Source: Ligilactobacillus agilis DSM 20509
GTDB taxonomy: Bacteria > Bacillota > Bacilli > Lactobacillales > Lactobacillaceae
Direction of reading: 5' to 3'
Length of the DNA: 62,456 nt
Assembly (NCBI RefSeq): GCF_001436215.1
Contig: NZ_AYYP01000072.1
Location: 138,700-201,155 of the forward strand
The notes beneath the pieces were generated by a model. The model saw only the letters and a list, made by a program, of their open reading frames with translations, ran no database searches and had not been told where the DNA came from. This document shows positions 40,554 to 50,603 of this stretch, piece by piece. Position numbers and translations under genes: made by a program. Within the stretch, counting starts at the first letter, position 1; each line of letters opens with the position of its first letter.

Positions 40554-41174
40554 ATGGCAAATGAAATCGCTACAACAACAGCTCGAATTATTAACAAATT
40601 GTATGGCAATGGTGAACAAGATAAAGCAGTGTTGGCTAGTTTACGCGCAGCTGATACGATTGACAGCAAGCGTGCACAAGCTGTTTGGCCAGTGATGTTT
40701 TCAGAAATGTCTGAAAAAGATATAAGTAATGACCCAACAGGCAGACCAACTTACGCTGAAACAGCAATTTATGCGGTACTACGGTGCTATGCAATTCATC
40801 AACAAGCGGTGGAAGAGAGTGTCTATGCTCAATCATTTAGTAAAGATAAAACTAAAAATCCTGAGGGAGTAACATTCTTTAATGCATTGGCTGGATTAAG
40901 AACTAACGATGAAACTAGAGTGGCGCTTGATAGAAGAGTACAAGCCCTTTTAGCAAGTAGAAATCTCGCCAACACAGTCAAGTCAATTACTCAATTAACA
41001 CGTATTTTAAAATCAAGTAATCGAGAGTTAAAGGTTGACTATGCCCAGTTAGCACAAGACTTATTTCTCTTTGAGACCAGTTTTGAAATGGCTAACAGGA
41101 TATGTCTAAAGTGGGGCCAACAATATTATTGGCAACCTTCTAAAGAAGCAAGTAACAGTGAAGATAAGAATTAG
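40554..41174 (+). CDS. cse2: Cse2 (CasB), Cascade small subunit
   Basis: 206 residues, mainly helical (VLASLRAADTIDSKRAQAVW; YAVLRCYAIHQQAVEESVYA; LTRILKSSNRELKVDYAQLA). Two copies form the belly of Cascade and stabilise the displaced strand. GGAAGTG precedes the ATG; 21 bp from cas8e and 12 bp from cas7e. Confidence 0.95.
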   Translation: MANEIATTTARIINKLYGNGEQDKAVLASLRAADTIDSKRAQAVWPVMFSEMSEKDISNDPTGRPTYAETAIYAVLRCYAIHQQAVEESVYAQSFSKDKTKNPEGVTFFNALAGLRTNDETRVALDRRVQALLASRNLANTVKSITQLTRILKSSNRELKVDYAQLAQDLFLFETSFEMANRICLKWGQQYYWQPSKEASNSEDKN

Positions 41175-41186
41175 TGAGGTAGAAAA

Positions 41187-42293
41187 ATGATTAATGACAA
41201 TTTATATGTAGAAGCTCATGTTCTCCAACCTGTACCGTCATCAAATCTTAATCGTGATGACAGTGGCTCACCCAAGACAGCTATTTACGGTGGGGTACTT
41301 CGCTCACGTGTTTCATCTCAAAGTTGGAAACGTGCTACTCGGATGGATTTCCGAGTAAACAGTGAAGGCGCTGACTGGCTTGAAAGCCACAGAACCAAGA
41401 GGGTCGCCCATGTTTTGGCTGCCAAGCTATCAGAAAAGGATCCTTCCTTAGATGAAGATATGGCATTATCCAAAGCTGTTGATGTTTTAAAAACAGCAGG
41501 GGTTAAAACTACTAAGGACAAGAAGTCAGGTGAATATTTGACAAGCGCTTTGTTTTTAATCAGTAATGGTGAATTGGAAAAATTAGCAGAATACGCTACT
41601 AATAATGAAAAGGATGATTGGGACAAGAAGGAACTTAAGCAAGTTATTAATAGAAACCAATCATTGGATTTGGCTTTATTTGGTCGGATGATGGCAGATA
41701 ACCCAGAACTTGGTGTAGATGCTTCAGCTCAGGTTGCACACGCTATTTCAACTCATGAAATTGTACCTGAATTTGATTATTATACAGCCCTTGATGATGA
41801 CCAGGCGGAAAATCAATCAGGTTCAGCTATGATTGGAACTTTAGAATACAATTCAGCAACGCTTTATCGCTACGCAAATATTAATGTTAATGAGTTGGCG
41901 CAAAACCTGGGCAGTGAATTAGCTGTTAAAGGTGTTAAACAATTTATCAAGAGTTTTATTACTTCAATGCCTACAGGTAAGCAAAACACATTTGCGAACA
42001 AGACCTTACCTCAATATGTTATGGTAACTGTTAGAAAGGATACACCTGTTAACTTAGTGTCTGCCTTCGAAGAACCGGTTAAGTCACGTAATGGATATGT
42101 AGAACCATCTATCGAGCATTTAGAAAATGAATTCAATGATTCGTTACAATTTGTTGAAGAACCATTGCTGACAGCAATTGTAACTAAGAAGCAAAATAAA
42201 ATTGATAAAAAAGTCGCCAACTTAAACGAACTTCTTGAAAAGGTATCTGAGGTATTGAGAAAAGAGGTTGCGGATGAAAGTAATAACAATTAG
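41187..42293 (+). CDS. cas7e: Cas7e (CasC), Cascade backbone subunit
   Basis: 368 residues; starts YVEAHVLQPVPSSNLNRDDS and has the typical GGVLRSRVSSQSWKRATR. Six copies wrap the crRNA guide, and the thumb of each flips one base in six, the basis of the 6-nt mismatch tolerance used in interpreting the mini-CRISPR match. It overlaps the cas5e start by 20 bp. Confidence 0.96.
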   Translation: MINDNLYVEAHVLQPVPSSNLNRDDSGSPKTAIYGGVLRSRVSSQSWKRATRMDFRVNSEGADWLESHRTKRVAHVLAAKLSEKDPSLDEDMALSKAVDVLKTAGVKTTKDKKSGEYLTSALFLISNGELEKLAEYATNNEKDDWDKKELKQVINRNQSLDLALFGRMMADNPELGVDASAQVAHAISTHEIVPEFDYYTALDDDQAENQSGSAMIGTLEYNSATLYRYANINVNELAQNLGSELAVKGVKQFIKSFITSMPTGKQNTFANKTLPQYVMVTVRKDTPVNLVSAFEEPVKSRNGYVEPSIEHLENEFNDSLQFVEEPLLTAIVTKKQNKIDKKVANLNELLEKVSEVLRKEVADESNNN

Positions 42294-42969
42294 ATTAACC
42301 GCACCATTTCAGTCTTATGGTAATCAAGCAACTTTTAATGTGCGATCGACCAACTTGTTTCCAACTAAAAGTGCGGTTGTTGGGATGGTTGCCGCTGCGC
42401 TTGGTTATCGTAGAGAGGATACCAGAATTTCTGGTTTAAATGACTTGGCTTTTGCGGTAAGAATTGACCAAGTAGGGTCAACAACAACTGATTTTCAAAT
42501 TGCGAAATATGATGCCAAGAAACCTGGAAAACTTACTTACCGAGACAATTTGCAGGATTATGTTTACGTAGTTGCCTTAGGCAGTGAAGAGATAGACTTA
42601 ATTGATGAAATCAATTTTTCATTACATCATCCCAAATTCCAATTGTTTTTAGGTCGTCGCTCTAATCCGCCGGCAGGTGTTCTTAGGACTGAAACTTTTG
42701 AAGCAACCACAACAATAGAGGTTTTAAAAGACAAATTGCCTTGGCAAGCCTCAAAGTGGTATCAGAAGAAATATAGTGCACCAAATTTTGAAGCGGAATT
42801 GTATGCAGATGCTAATCTTTTACCTGGAAATCCGAATTTTATGATGCAGGATATTGCGGAATCTTTTAATCCACGTAATCGACGCTTTAGCTATCGCAGT
42901 GTCGCAAAAGCTAGGGTGACTTTAGTTAATCCGCAATCACATGAGCATGATGCCTGGGAAGCTATGTAG
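42274..42969 (+). CDS. cas5e: Cas5e (CasD), crRNA 5' handle-binding subunit
   Basis: 231 residues. RAMP protein (MKVITIRLTAPFQSYGNQAT; LFPTKSAVVGMVAAALGY; LFLGRRSNPPAG). Caps the 5' handle of the crRNA in Cascade. The ATG at 42274 follows AAGAGG at a fair distance and gives the expected N-terminus. Overlaps cas7e; 12 bp before cas6e. Confidence 0.96.
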   Translation: MKVITIRLTAPFQSYGNQATFNVRSTNLFPTKSAVVGMVAAALGYRREDTRISGLNDLAFAVRIDQVGSTTTDFQIAKYDAKKPGKLTYRDNLQDYVYVVALGSEEIDLIDEINFSLHHPKFQLFLGRRSNPPAGVLRTETFEATTTIEVLKDKLPWQASKWYQKKYSAPNFEAELYADANLLPGNPNFMMQDIAESFNPRNRRFSYRSVAKARVTLVNPQSHEHDAWEAM

Positions 42970-42981
42970 AGGAGTGATAAT

Positions 42982-43617
42982 ATGTATTTATCTAGAGTAG
43001 AGATTGATACTCTTAATCGGCGAAAGATTAAAGATTTATATCATCTAGGTGCGTACCATAATTGGGTTGAAACGAGCTTTCCCAGTGAGATTGAAAATAG
43101 TGAGAGGTTACGGCACTTGTGGCGGATTGACCATTTGCGCGGCAAGGATTACCTGCTTGTCGTAAGTCCAGAAAAGCCAGATTTAGGTATACTAAGTAGG
43201 TATGGTGTTGACGGTACGGCTCAAACCAAAGATTATAGCCCCTTCCTAGAAAAACTAAGAGAGGGGCAGAAATTAAGATTTAAGTTGGTGGTAAATCCTG
43301 TATACCGGATGTTTGTTCCTGAAAAAAATACAGTCGGTAAACTCCGTACAGTAGCACCAAGCAAGCAAAAAGAATGGCTGTCAGAAAAGGCTAAAAAATT
43401 AGGATTTTCGCTTGAGAATAATAGTTTTGATGTTACAGGTCGCGAGTCATTAGCTTTGTACAAGAAAAATAATCGCCGTGTTAATTTAAGCAAGGCAACC
43501 TTTGAAGGTGTACTTACTGTTACAGATTTAGAAGCATTCAAAAAGACGCTTACCCGAGGCATTGGTCGCGAAAAGGCATACGGTATGGGAATGTTAACGG
43601 TAATTCCTTTTGGTTAA
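42982..43617 (+). CDS. cas6e: Cas6e (CasE), crRNA-processing endoribonuclease
   Basis: 211 residues; RAMP fold opening MYLSRVEIDT and closing with the glycine-rich loop LTRGIGREKAYGMGMLTVIP. Cuts the pre-crRNA on the 3' side of the repeat hairpin (stem CCCCAC/GTGGGG here), leaving an 8-nt handle. An N-terminal-region His in RRKIKDLYHLGAYHNWV fits the catalytic His. GAGGAGTG precedes the ATG. Confidence 0.95.
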   Translation: MYLSRVEIDTLNRRKIKDLYHLGAYHNWVETSFPSEIENSERLRHLWRIDHLRGKDYLLVVSPEKPDLGILSRYGVDGTAQTKDYSPFLEKLREGQKLRFKLVVNPVYRMFVPEKNTVGKLRTVAPSKQKEWLSEKAKKLGFSLENNSFDVTGRESLALYKKNNRRVNLSKATFEGVLTVTDLEAFKKTLTRGIGREKAYGMGMLTVIPFG

Positions 43618-43624
43618 AGATTAG

Positions 43625-45486
<1,862 letters not shown>

Positions 45487-45515
45487 AAATACCGGTTTAT
45501 CAACGTTTTTTTAGT

Positions 45516-47682
45516 CTTCTCCCCACACTAGTGGGGGTAATCCTCGTGTATTGCCACTCGATTGAGTTTTCCAAGACTTCTCCCCACACTAGTGGGGGTA
45601 ATCCTCATGGTAATGTCTTTTAATTCATCTATTTCTTCTTCTCCCCACACTAGTGGGGGTAATCCAATCTCAACTAAGGGTGGGGCAGAATTGATTGACT
45701 TCTCCCCACACTAGTGGGGGTAATCCTTATCTTCGTCCCCCGACCTGACGATGGGATGTCTTCTCCCCACACTAGTGGGGGTAATCCTCTGATGTCGCAG
45801 CTCTTGGCTAAGAATCAGACCTTCTCCCCACACTAGTGGGGGTAATCCCAAGAAAACCTATTCTAGGAGGGGTAAACATGACTTCTCCCCACACTAGTGG
45901 GGGTAATCCTACGGCTAGCGCAAAGGTATCACAGCTAAATCACTTCTCCCCACACTAGTGGGGGTAATCCTTATCACAGACGAGACACACCACTCGTTGG
46001 CTAACTTCTCCCCACACTAGTGGGGGTAATCCTCATACTTAGTCCCCCAGTTCGTAAGTGATAACCTTCTCCCCACACTAGTGGGGGTAATCCTTATCGA
46101 AAATAAAAAAGGAGCAAGCCTAGTTGCTTCTCCCCACACTAGTGGGGGTAATCCTCGCGAATACCCAGTTACACTAGAAGGACGTGAACTTCTCCCCACA
46201 CTAGTGGGGGTAATCCTTACTCATTCAGTGTCCATGATGTCATAGACCGCTTCTCCCCACACTAGTGGGGGTAATCCCTACGCCCTCAAAATCAATGCCT
46301 TCACGGAAATGCTTCTCCCCACACTAGTGGGGGTAATCCTAATTTAATTGTTGCCCGGGGTAAATCAAGTTACTTCTCCCCACACTAGTGGGGGTAATCC
46401 CTAATCGTTGCTGTTTACTCGTCAGACCAAGCACTTCTCCCCACACTAGTGGGGGTAATCCTATCCTTCCAAGTCAAGGCCATTACTTCGCCAACTTCTC
46501 CCCACACTAGTGGGGGTAATCCTAAAAGAACGACCATCCGGGAATTGCACTAATTCTTCTCCCCACACTAGTGGGGGTAATCCTTTATAACTGTGGGTGA
46601 CGTCATCGACGGAGTTCTTCTCCCCACACTAGTGGGGGTAATCCTTAAAATAACGCCAATAATAGCGACAACAACAGCTTCTCCCCACACTAGTGGGGGT
46701 AATCCTTGTTTGTCATCAACAGATTTAAAGATGAGATTCTTCTCCCCACACTAGTGGGGGTAATCCTCTTAGCCTTAACCTGGGACGACATTAACTTTGC
46801 TTCTCCCCACACTAGTGGGGGTAATCCCTGGAATCTACACAGGTATGCGGATAGGTGAAACTTCTCCCCACACTAGTGGGGGTAATCCTGAGCGTTGACG
46901 GCGCAAGCATACCTAGTGATGCTTCTCCCCACACTAGTGGGGGTAATCCTTAAAGCTAGTAAACAAGCTAGCAACAGCACAACTTCTCCCCACACTAGTG
47001 GGGGTAATCCTTGGGCGAATATGAAATTATTGAATACCAAGCTCTTCTCCCCACACTAGTGGGGGTAATCCTAAATCTGTAAGTTCAAATGTTGTCGCCG
47101 AAGGCTTCTCCCCACACTAGTGGGGGTAATCCTTATAAAGAACCAATGAATGAGCGTAAGGTTGCCTTCTCCCCACACTAGTGGGGGTAATCCTTTTTAC
47201 AGCTCGTTAATTCTGTAAACGAACTACTTCTCCCCACACTAGTGGGGGTAATCCTGAATGTGTAGCATACCAAATTTTACCCACATTCTTCTCCCCACAC
47301 TAGTGGGGGTAATCCTTACTTTGTGATTAAATCAAGCGTGCCTAATCTCTTCTCCCCACACTAGTGGGGGTAATCCTTACTAGTTCGTTCATTCCTCATC
47401 CCTCCTAAGGCTTCTCCCCACACTAGTGGGGGTAATCCTAATAAGTCAGCGTAAAATTGTGCTCACCTACACTTCTCCCCACACTAGTGGGGGTAATCCT
47501 GCTTTGTCCCCCATAATCAAAACTAGTGCCGACTTCTCCCCACACTAGTGGGGGTAATCCTCCACCTGCCTATATTTTGTGGATTTCCACTGTCTTTTCC
47601 CCACACTAGTGGGGGTAATCCTGTAGTGCTTGAGGAAATCGAGCGTTACGCCAACTTTTCCCCACACTAGTGGGGGTAATCC
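45516..47682 (+). CRISPR. Type I-E CRISPR array, 36 repeats and 35 spacers
   Basis: Repeat of 28 bp: CTTCTCCCCACACTAG followed by TGGGGGTAATCC, with hairpin CCCCAC-ACTA-GTGGGG. Starts are spaced 61 bp (33-nt spacers) except four 62-bp steps (34-nt spacers, before repeats starting 46005, 46189, 46312 and 47411). The last two repeats (47594, 47655) have T for C at position 4, marking the old, trailer end; so the leader end is at left, next to cas2, and transcription is on the plus strand. Thirty of 35 spacers begin with T, four with C, one with A, suggesting that the first base is PAM-derived. Spacer 46828-46860 reads GIYTGMRIGE in one frame, a tyrosine integrase motif. Confidence 0.98.
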
Positions 47683-47735
47683 TTACTTTTCGCAGACCTG
47701 TACCCATATGTTACCGCATAGGCTCTTTATCCCAT

Positions 47736-47768
47736 GCTTCACTATGTTTCCATAGTGTTCAGACTATC
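47736..47768 (-). other. Possible group I intron 3' fragment (P7/P9-like hairpin)
   Basis: On the minus strand GATAGTCTGAA is followed by CACTATG-GAAA-CATAGTG, a 7-bp hairpin with a GNRA tetraloop. This resembles the P7 strand and P9 hairpin of phage group I introns. The rest of the intron core was not identified, so this is a tentative remnant. Confidence 0.25.
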
Positions 47769-47791
47769 TTTTCATCCCTAAAAATGTGTAC

Positions 47792-47819
47792 AAAAAAAGC
47801 GGGCCTATTAGCTCGCTTT
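47792..47819 (-). terminator. Terminator of the small membrane protein gene
   Basis: On the minus strand AAAGCGAGC and GGCCCGCTTT form a stem followed by a T run. Confidence 0.6.
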
Positions 47820-48020
47820 CTAAAATTTCCTTGCAATACGTATTATTACAATAATCGGACTAAGTATAACAACTATCACTATAGTAAACTCAATAAACTT
47901 ATGAAGTATCTCATCTAGTAGTGAGGGGTAAAAGATTCCACCAATGAATCCTAATATCGCACCAATAATTATGCAAACCGTTGTTATTCCATCACCCTTT
48001 TTCCACTTATAAGGTTTCAT
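47820..48020 (-). CDS. Small two-helix membrane protein (66 aa)
   Basis: 66 residues with two transmembrane segments (TTVCIIIGAILGFIGGIF and FTIVIVVILSPIIVIIRIA) and basic ends. On the minus strand GGAGG stands seven bases before the ATG, so it is likely a real gene. Unknown family; placement next to a phage tape-measure fragment suggests phage origin. AT-rich. Confidence 0.6.
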   Translation of the reverse strand: MKPYKWKKGDGITTVCIIIGAILGFIGGIFYPSLLDEILHKFIEFTIVIVVILSPIIVIIRIARKF

Positions 48021-48273
48021 GGCTATTTCCTCCGTTATCTATTTAGGTACACTTACTTTAGGGAGTTTTGCCTTCGTGGGAATTTCAGCATGAATAAACT
48101 CTTATTTTTAGCCTACTTTTCCTAGTCGTTACACCTTCCTAACGTTTCCGCTAGGCTTGGCTCGGGATCAACATGTTATAATAATCAATTTACTAGCAGT
48201 ACTTTTCATGCTCATTATATCATAATTTAGCCTTCCCCGAATTAACAAAATAATTTTTCAAAGCGATTACTCG

Positions 48274-48856
48274 CTAAGCGGCCAGTTTTACCAAAGCCTT
48301 GTCTGCTTCTAAACCTGCGTTACTTAAGACACCCATCGCACTTGCTGTTTCTGCTAGAGTAAATCCCGCTTGGTGAGCTGTTGAAGATACATAGGACATC
48401 CCTACACCTAGGGATTGGAAAGAAGTAGAGGTAACATCAGCTGAATATGCTAGTGTATTGACAGCCTTCTTCGTTTGTTCTGTCATTTCTTTAGCAGATG
48501 ATAATTGCTTACCATTCTTATCAACCGTCATACCAAAGCCTTCCAAGGTTTGCGAGGCAACTTCAACTACATCCGAAAATTCATCACCTGATGCAATCGA
48601 ACCTTGCAGCTCAGTGTTCATCGCCCCTATTGCTTGTTGACTAGTATAACCACGTTTTACCAATTCTAAATATGCATCTGCAATTTCTTTTTGGGACTTC
48701 CCATACCTGAGAGAATATTTCTCACCATCGGCTTGCATTCTAGCAATCGCTCTTGTTGCCTCAGCAACACTTTCACCACCAGTTACCAAATTATTTTTGA
48801 TAACATTATACTGGCTATTTAATTCTGATGCCTTGTTGGCACCCTTTATTAGCACA
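48274..48856 (-). pseudogene. Phage tail tape measure protein fragment
   Basis: The minus-strand frame contains GANKASELNSQYNVIKNNLV, the segment YGKSQKEIADAYLELVKRGY, and SADVTSTSFQSLGVGMSYVS followed by GVLSNAGLEADKA, all typical of the N-terminal TP901-type core of siphophage tape measure proteins. Intact proteins are usually over 700 residues; here about 190 codons remain. The upstream end stops exactly at an orphan CRISPR repeat (48857-48884), and the downstream end runs into unrelated sequence at about 48285. No other structural phage genes are present. Confidence 0.8.
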
Positions 48857-48884
48857 CTTTTCCCCACACTGGTGGGGGTAATCC
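48857..48884 (+). CRISPR. Orphan CRISPR repeat 1
   Basis: 28 bp, differing from the array repeat at position 4 (T, as in the trailer-end repeats) and position 15 (G, as in mini-CRISPR 2). It is followed by T, as are most array repeats, but no second repeat follows at spacer distance. Confidence 0.85.
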
Positions 48885-48896
48885 TCGCCGTAACCC

Positions 48897-48925
48897 TTGA
48901 GGCTGTAAGGTTTATAGGGTATAAT
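48897..48925 (+). promoter_or_regulatory. Promoter of the first Xre gene
   Basis: TTGAGG, 17-base spacer, TATAAT, starting 12 bases after the orphan repeat. Confidence 0.75.
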
Positions 48926-48988
48926 AATTTTAGAAAATGAATTTTTTCTACTATTATAAATATAAGGAAAAATGGTAAGGGAAAACGA

Positions 48989-49198
48989 ATGTTTGATAGC
49001 AAAAATAGAGTTCGTGAATTACGATTAAATTACAAGATGACCCAAGATGATTTAGCAAATATTTTAAACGTTAAAAGGAATCAAGTTTCAAGGATTGAAA
49101 CAGGTCAAAGGGCTTTAACCCTAGAAAACATGTGGGTTTTAGCTGATTACTTTCATGTAAGCATTGATTATTTAGTTGGTAGGGATGATTATATATAA
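48989..49198 (+). CDS. Xre/Cro-type transcriptional regulator 1
   Basis: 69 residues, a single HTH_3 domain (RVRELRLNYKMTQDDLANIL, then VKRNQVSRIETGQRALTLEN) ending with the YFHVSIDYLVGRDDY tail common in phage and ICE regulators. TAAGGG precedes the ATG, and a consensus promoter lies about 65 bp upstream. It lies between two orphan CRISPR repeats. Paralogue of the gene at 49644. Its target is unknown. Confidence 0.88.
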   Translation: MFDSKNRVRELRLNYKMTQDDLANILNVKRNQVSRIETGQRALTLENMWVLADYFHVSIDYLVGRDDYI

Positions 49199-49229
49199 CT
49201 TATAGATAAACCATAACTATAACTTATAT

Positions 49230-49257
49230 CTTCTCCCCACAGTGGAGGGGGTAATCC
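49230..49257 (+). CRISPR. Orphan CRISPR repeat 2
   Basis: CTTCTCCCCACAGTGG followed by AGGGGGTAATCC; 28 bp, altered in the hairpin loop, followed by T. No partner at spacer distance. Confidence 0.75.
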
Positions 49258-49317
49258 TTATGGTAGTAGTTATTATGACCTTGCGCTGGTACTGGTGGTA
49301 GCTTGATTGGCAAATGA

Positions 49318-49618
49318 TATAATAATCTTATCAATGACCCAGTAGGAATGGAAATTTTACGCAGAAAAGGAATCGCACCTACTCTAAGTGTTATTACCTA
49401 CACACCAAGAAATTATTGGTATGTGGCAGAAGAAAAAAACAGAAAGAGCTTTCACATTTCTGTTATTCAATATGGCAATCCGTGGTATGAATGGGATTGC
49501 GATTCAATGTGATTCGTTAACTAGACAAGCTAAGCATACCTACTTTGTACGCAATGATACGGATAATGCACTAGCGTTAAACATTTCCGAATGGGTCGAT
49601 GATTTTGATTTAGACTAA
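49318..49618 (+). pseudogene. Frameshifted hypothetical gene
   Basis: One frame (from 49318, first ATG 49348) reads LRRKGIAPTLSVITYTPRNY and onward to EWDCDSM before a stop; another overlapping frame continues with DSLTRQAKHTYFVRNDTDNA and ends NISEWVDDFDLD. The two together make one sensible sequence with a shift near 49500. No family recognised; phage or mobile-element origin is likely from the setting. Followed by the second Xre gene. Confidence 0.4.
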
Positions 49619-49643
49619 AAAGAATTTTTGGGAGGGTTCGGGT

Positions 49644-49880
49644 ATGGGTTATGACAAAAAGAAAAATAACTTACGTAAATTACGAACAGAGCGTGGTTTA
49701 ACGCAACAGCAATTAGCAGACAGGATAGGTATGAGTCGGGTGCAAGTTGCAGACATGGAACGAGGACATAAAAGCATCACAAGCGAAATGGCATGGAAAT
49801 TAGCTGACTATTTTATGGTAAGTATTGATTATTTGCTAGGCAGAGCTGAATACAAGGAGATTAACTATGGCGAGAATTGA
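49644..49880 (+). CDS. Xre/Cro-type transcriptional regulator 2
   Basis: 78 residues, HTH_3 domain (LRKLRTERGLTQQQLADRIG; MSRVQVADMERGHKSITSEM) and the MVSIDYLLGRAEYKE tail. GGGAGGG stands before the ATG. Similar in plan to regulator 1 (WKLADYFMVSIDYLLGR versus WVLADYFHVSIDYLVGR), so probably duplicated. Remnant sequence of a transposase follows. Confidence 0.88.
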   Translation: MGYDKKKNNLRKLRTERGLTQQQLADRIGMSRVQVADMERGHKSITSEMAWKLADYFMVSIDYLLGRAEYKEINYGEN

Positions 49881-49942
49881 AACAAATTTATCTTTATTAA
49901 TTATGATACTATAAAATCACTACTTCCCGCCAAATAACAGCG

Positions 49943-50167
49943 CTTAGACCAGCAACTCTAGTCTGCAAAAATTTACTATTTGCGACAACAGTAACCGGGA
50001 CAAAAGCTAACGCAATCTGGGACAGCTTAGTCCAAACAGCTAAGTCGAATGGACTAAATGTCTATAAGTATCTCAACTACATCTTTTCGTTACTAGAACA
50101 GCAAGAAGTTGATATTGAGGATTATTCGCCATGGAATTTTAAAGTTAAAGAAAAGTGTGCAAACTAA
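49943..50167 (+). pseudogene. IS66-family transposase, C-terminal remnant
   Basis: The frame reads LRPATLVCKNLLFATTVTGT, then KANAIWDSLVQTAKSNGLNV and YKYLNYIFSLLEQQE with the closing DYSPWNFK, which follows the C-terminal pattern of IS66 TnpC (RKNWLF, AKANGL.P..YL..L, LPW). Only about 75 codons remain and no start is visible, so it is a dead fragment. Confidence 0.7.
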
Positions 50168-50212
50168 AAGGCCGTAAATTCACATTTTACCTGTGATTTT
50201 ACGGCCTTTTTT
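50167..50212. terminator. Terminator after the IS66 remnant
   Basis: AAAGGCCGTAAATTCACA and TGTGATTTTACGGCCTTT form a long stem with flanking A and T runs. Confidence 0.85.
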
Positions 50213-50232
50213 GGCTCTGCCCAAAACTTTGT

Positions 50233-50404
50233 GTGCATCATTTTCAAAGGATTCTGAGAAACAAACGAATTTTTCTTAGAGTCCTTTTTATTAAACCTTG
50301 ATGCAAAAGTCTTTTACAACAATTTGTTTTTCAGAGAATTTCTCATAGGAAATGAAAAGACTCTAGGTGCGAAAACGTTCACACCCAGAGCTTTGTGGAG
50401 ACCC
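50233..50404. repeat. Interspersed ~170-bp repeat, copy D
   Basis: Starts GTGCATCATTTTCAAAGGAT and ends CTTTGTGGAGAC. Both hairpins conserved; a further short match (CAAAGGATTCTAAGAAACC) stands at about 50452-50470. It lies upstream of the GHKL ATPase operon. Confidence 0.75.
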
Positions 50405-50603
50405 ACTTTTTTCACCAGTGATGTCGATTACTTAGAATCTAAAGCTTAGCAAAGGATTCTAAGAAACCTATACACTAGTTTTTCCAATCTTTTAAAAATA
50501 GTATTTTGGAGAAGGTTGGCTAGATTCTTCATCAAGTATATACAGGTCCTAAGGGATACAGTAAAATAACAACGTATAGAAATAATGAATGGTGAGTTGA
50601 GAA

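Noticed and set aside
46017-46199. Minus-strand frame inside the CRISPR array
   Set aside because: It is a translation of repeats and spacers (repeating ITPTSVG-like units), not a gene.
46645-46677. Spacers checked for self-targeting; the spacer at 46584-46616 shares ATAACTGTGGGT with 35350-35361
   Set aside because: A 12-base match is expected by chance for 35 spacers over 62 kb on two strands, and the 5' seed bases do not match.
47670-47918. 82-codon plus-strand frame overlapping the last CRISPR repeat
   Set aside because: It reads through repeat and trailer sequence and is antisense to the better supported small membrane gene.
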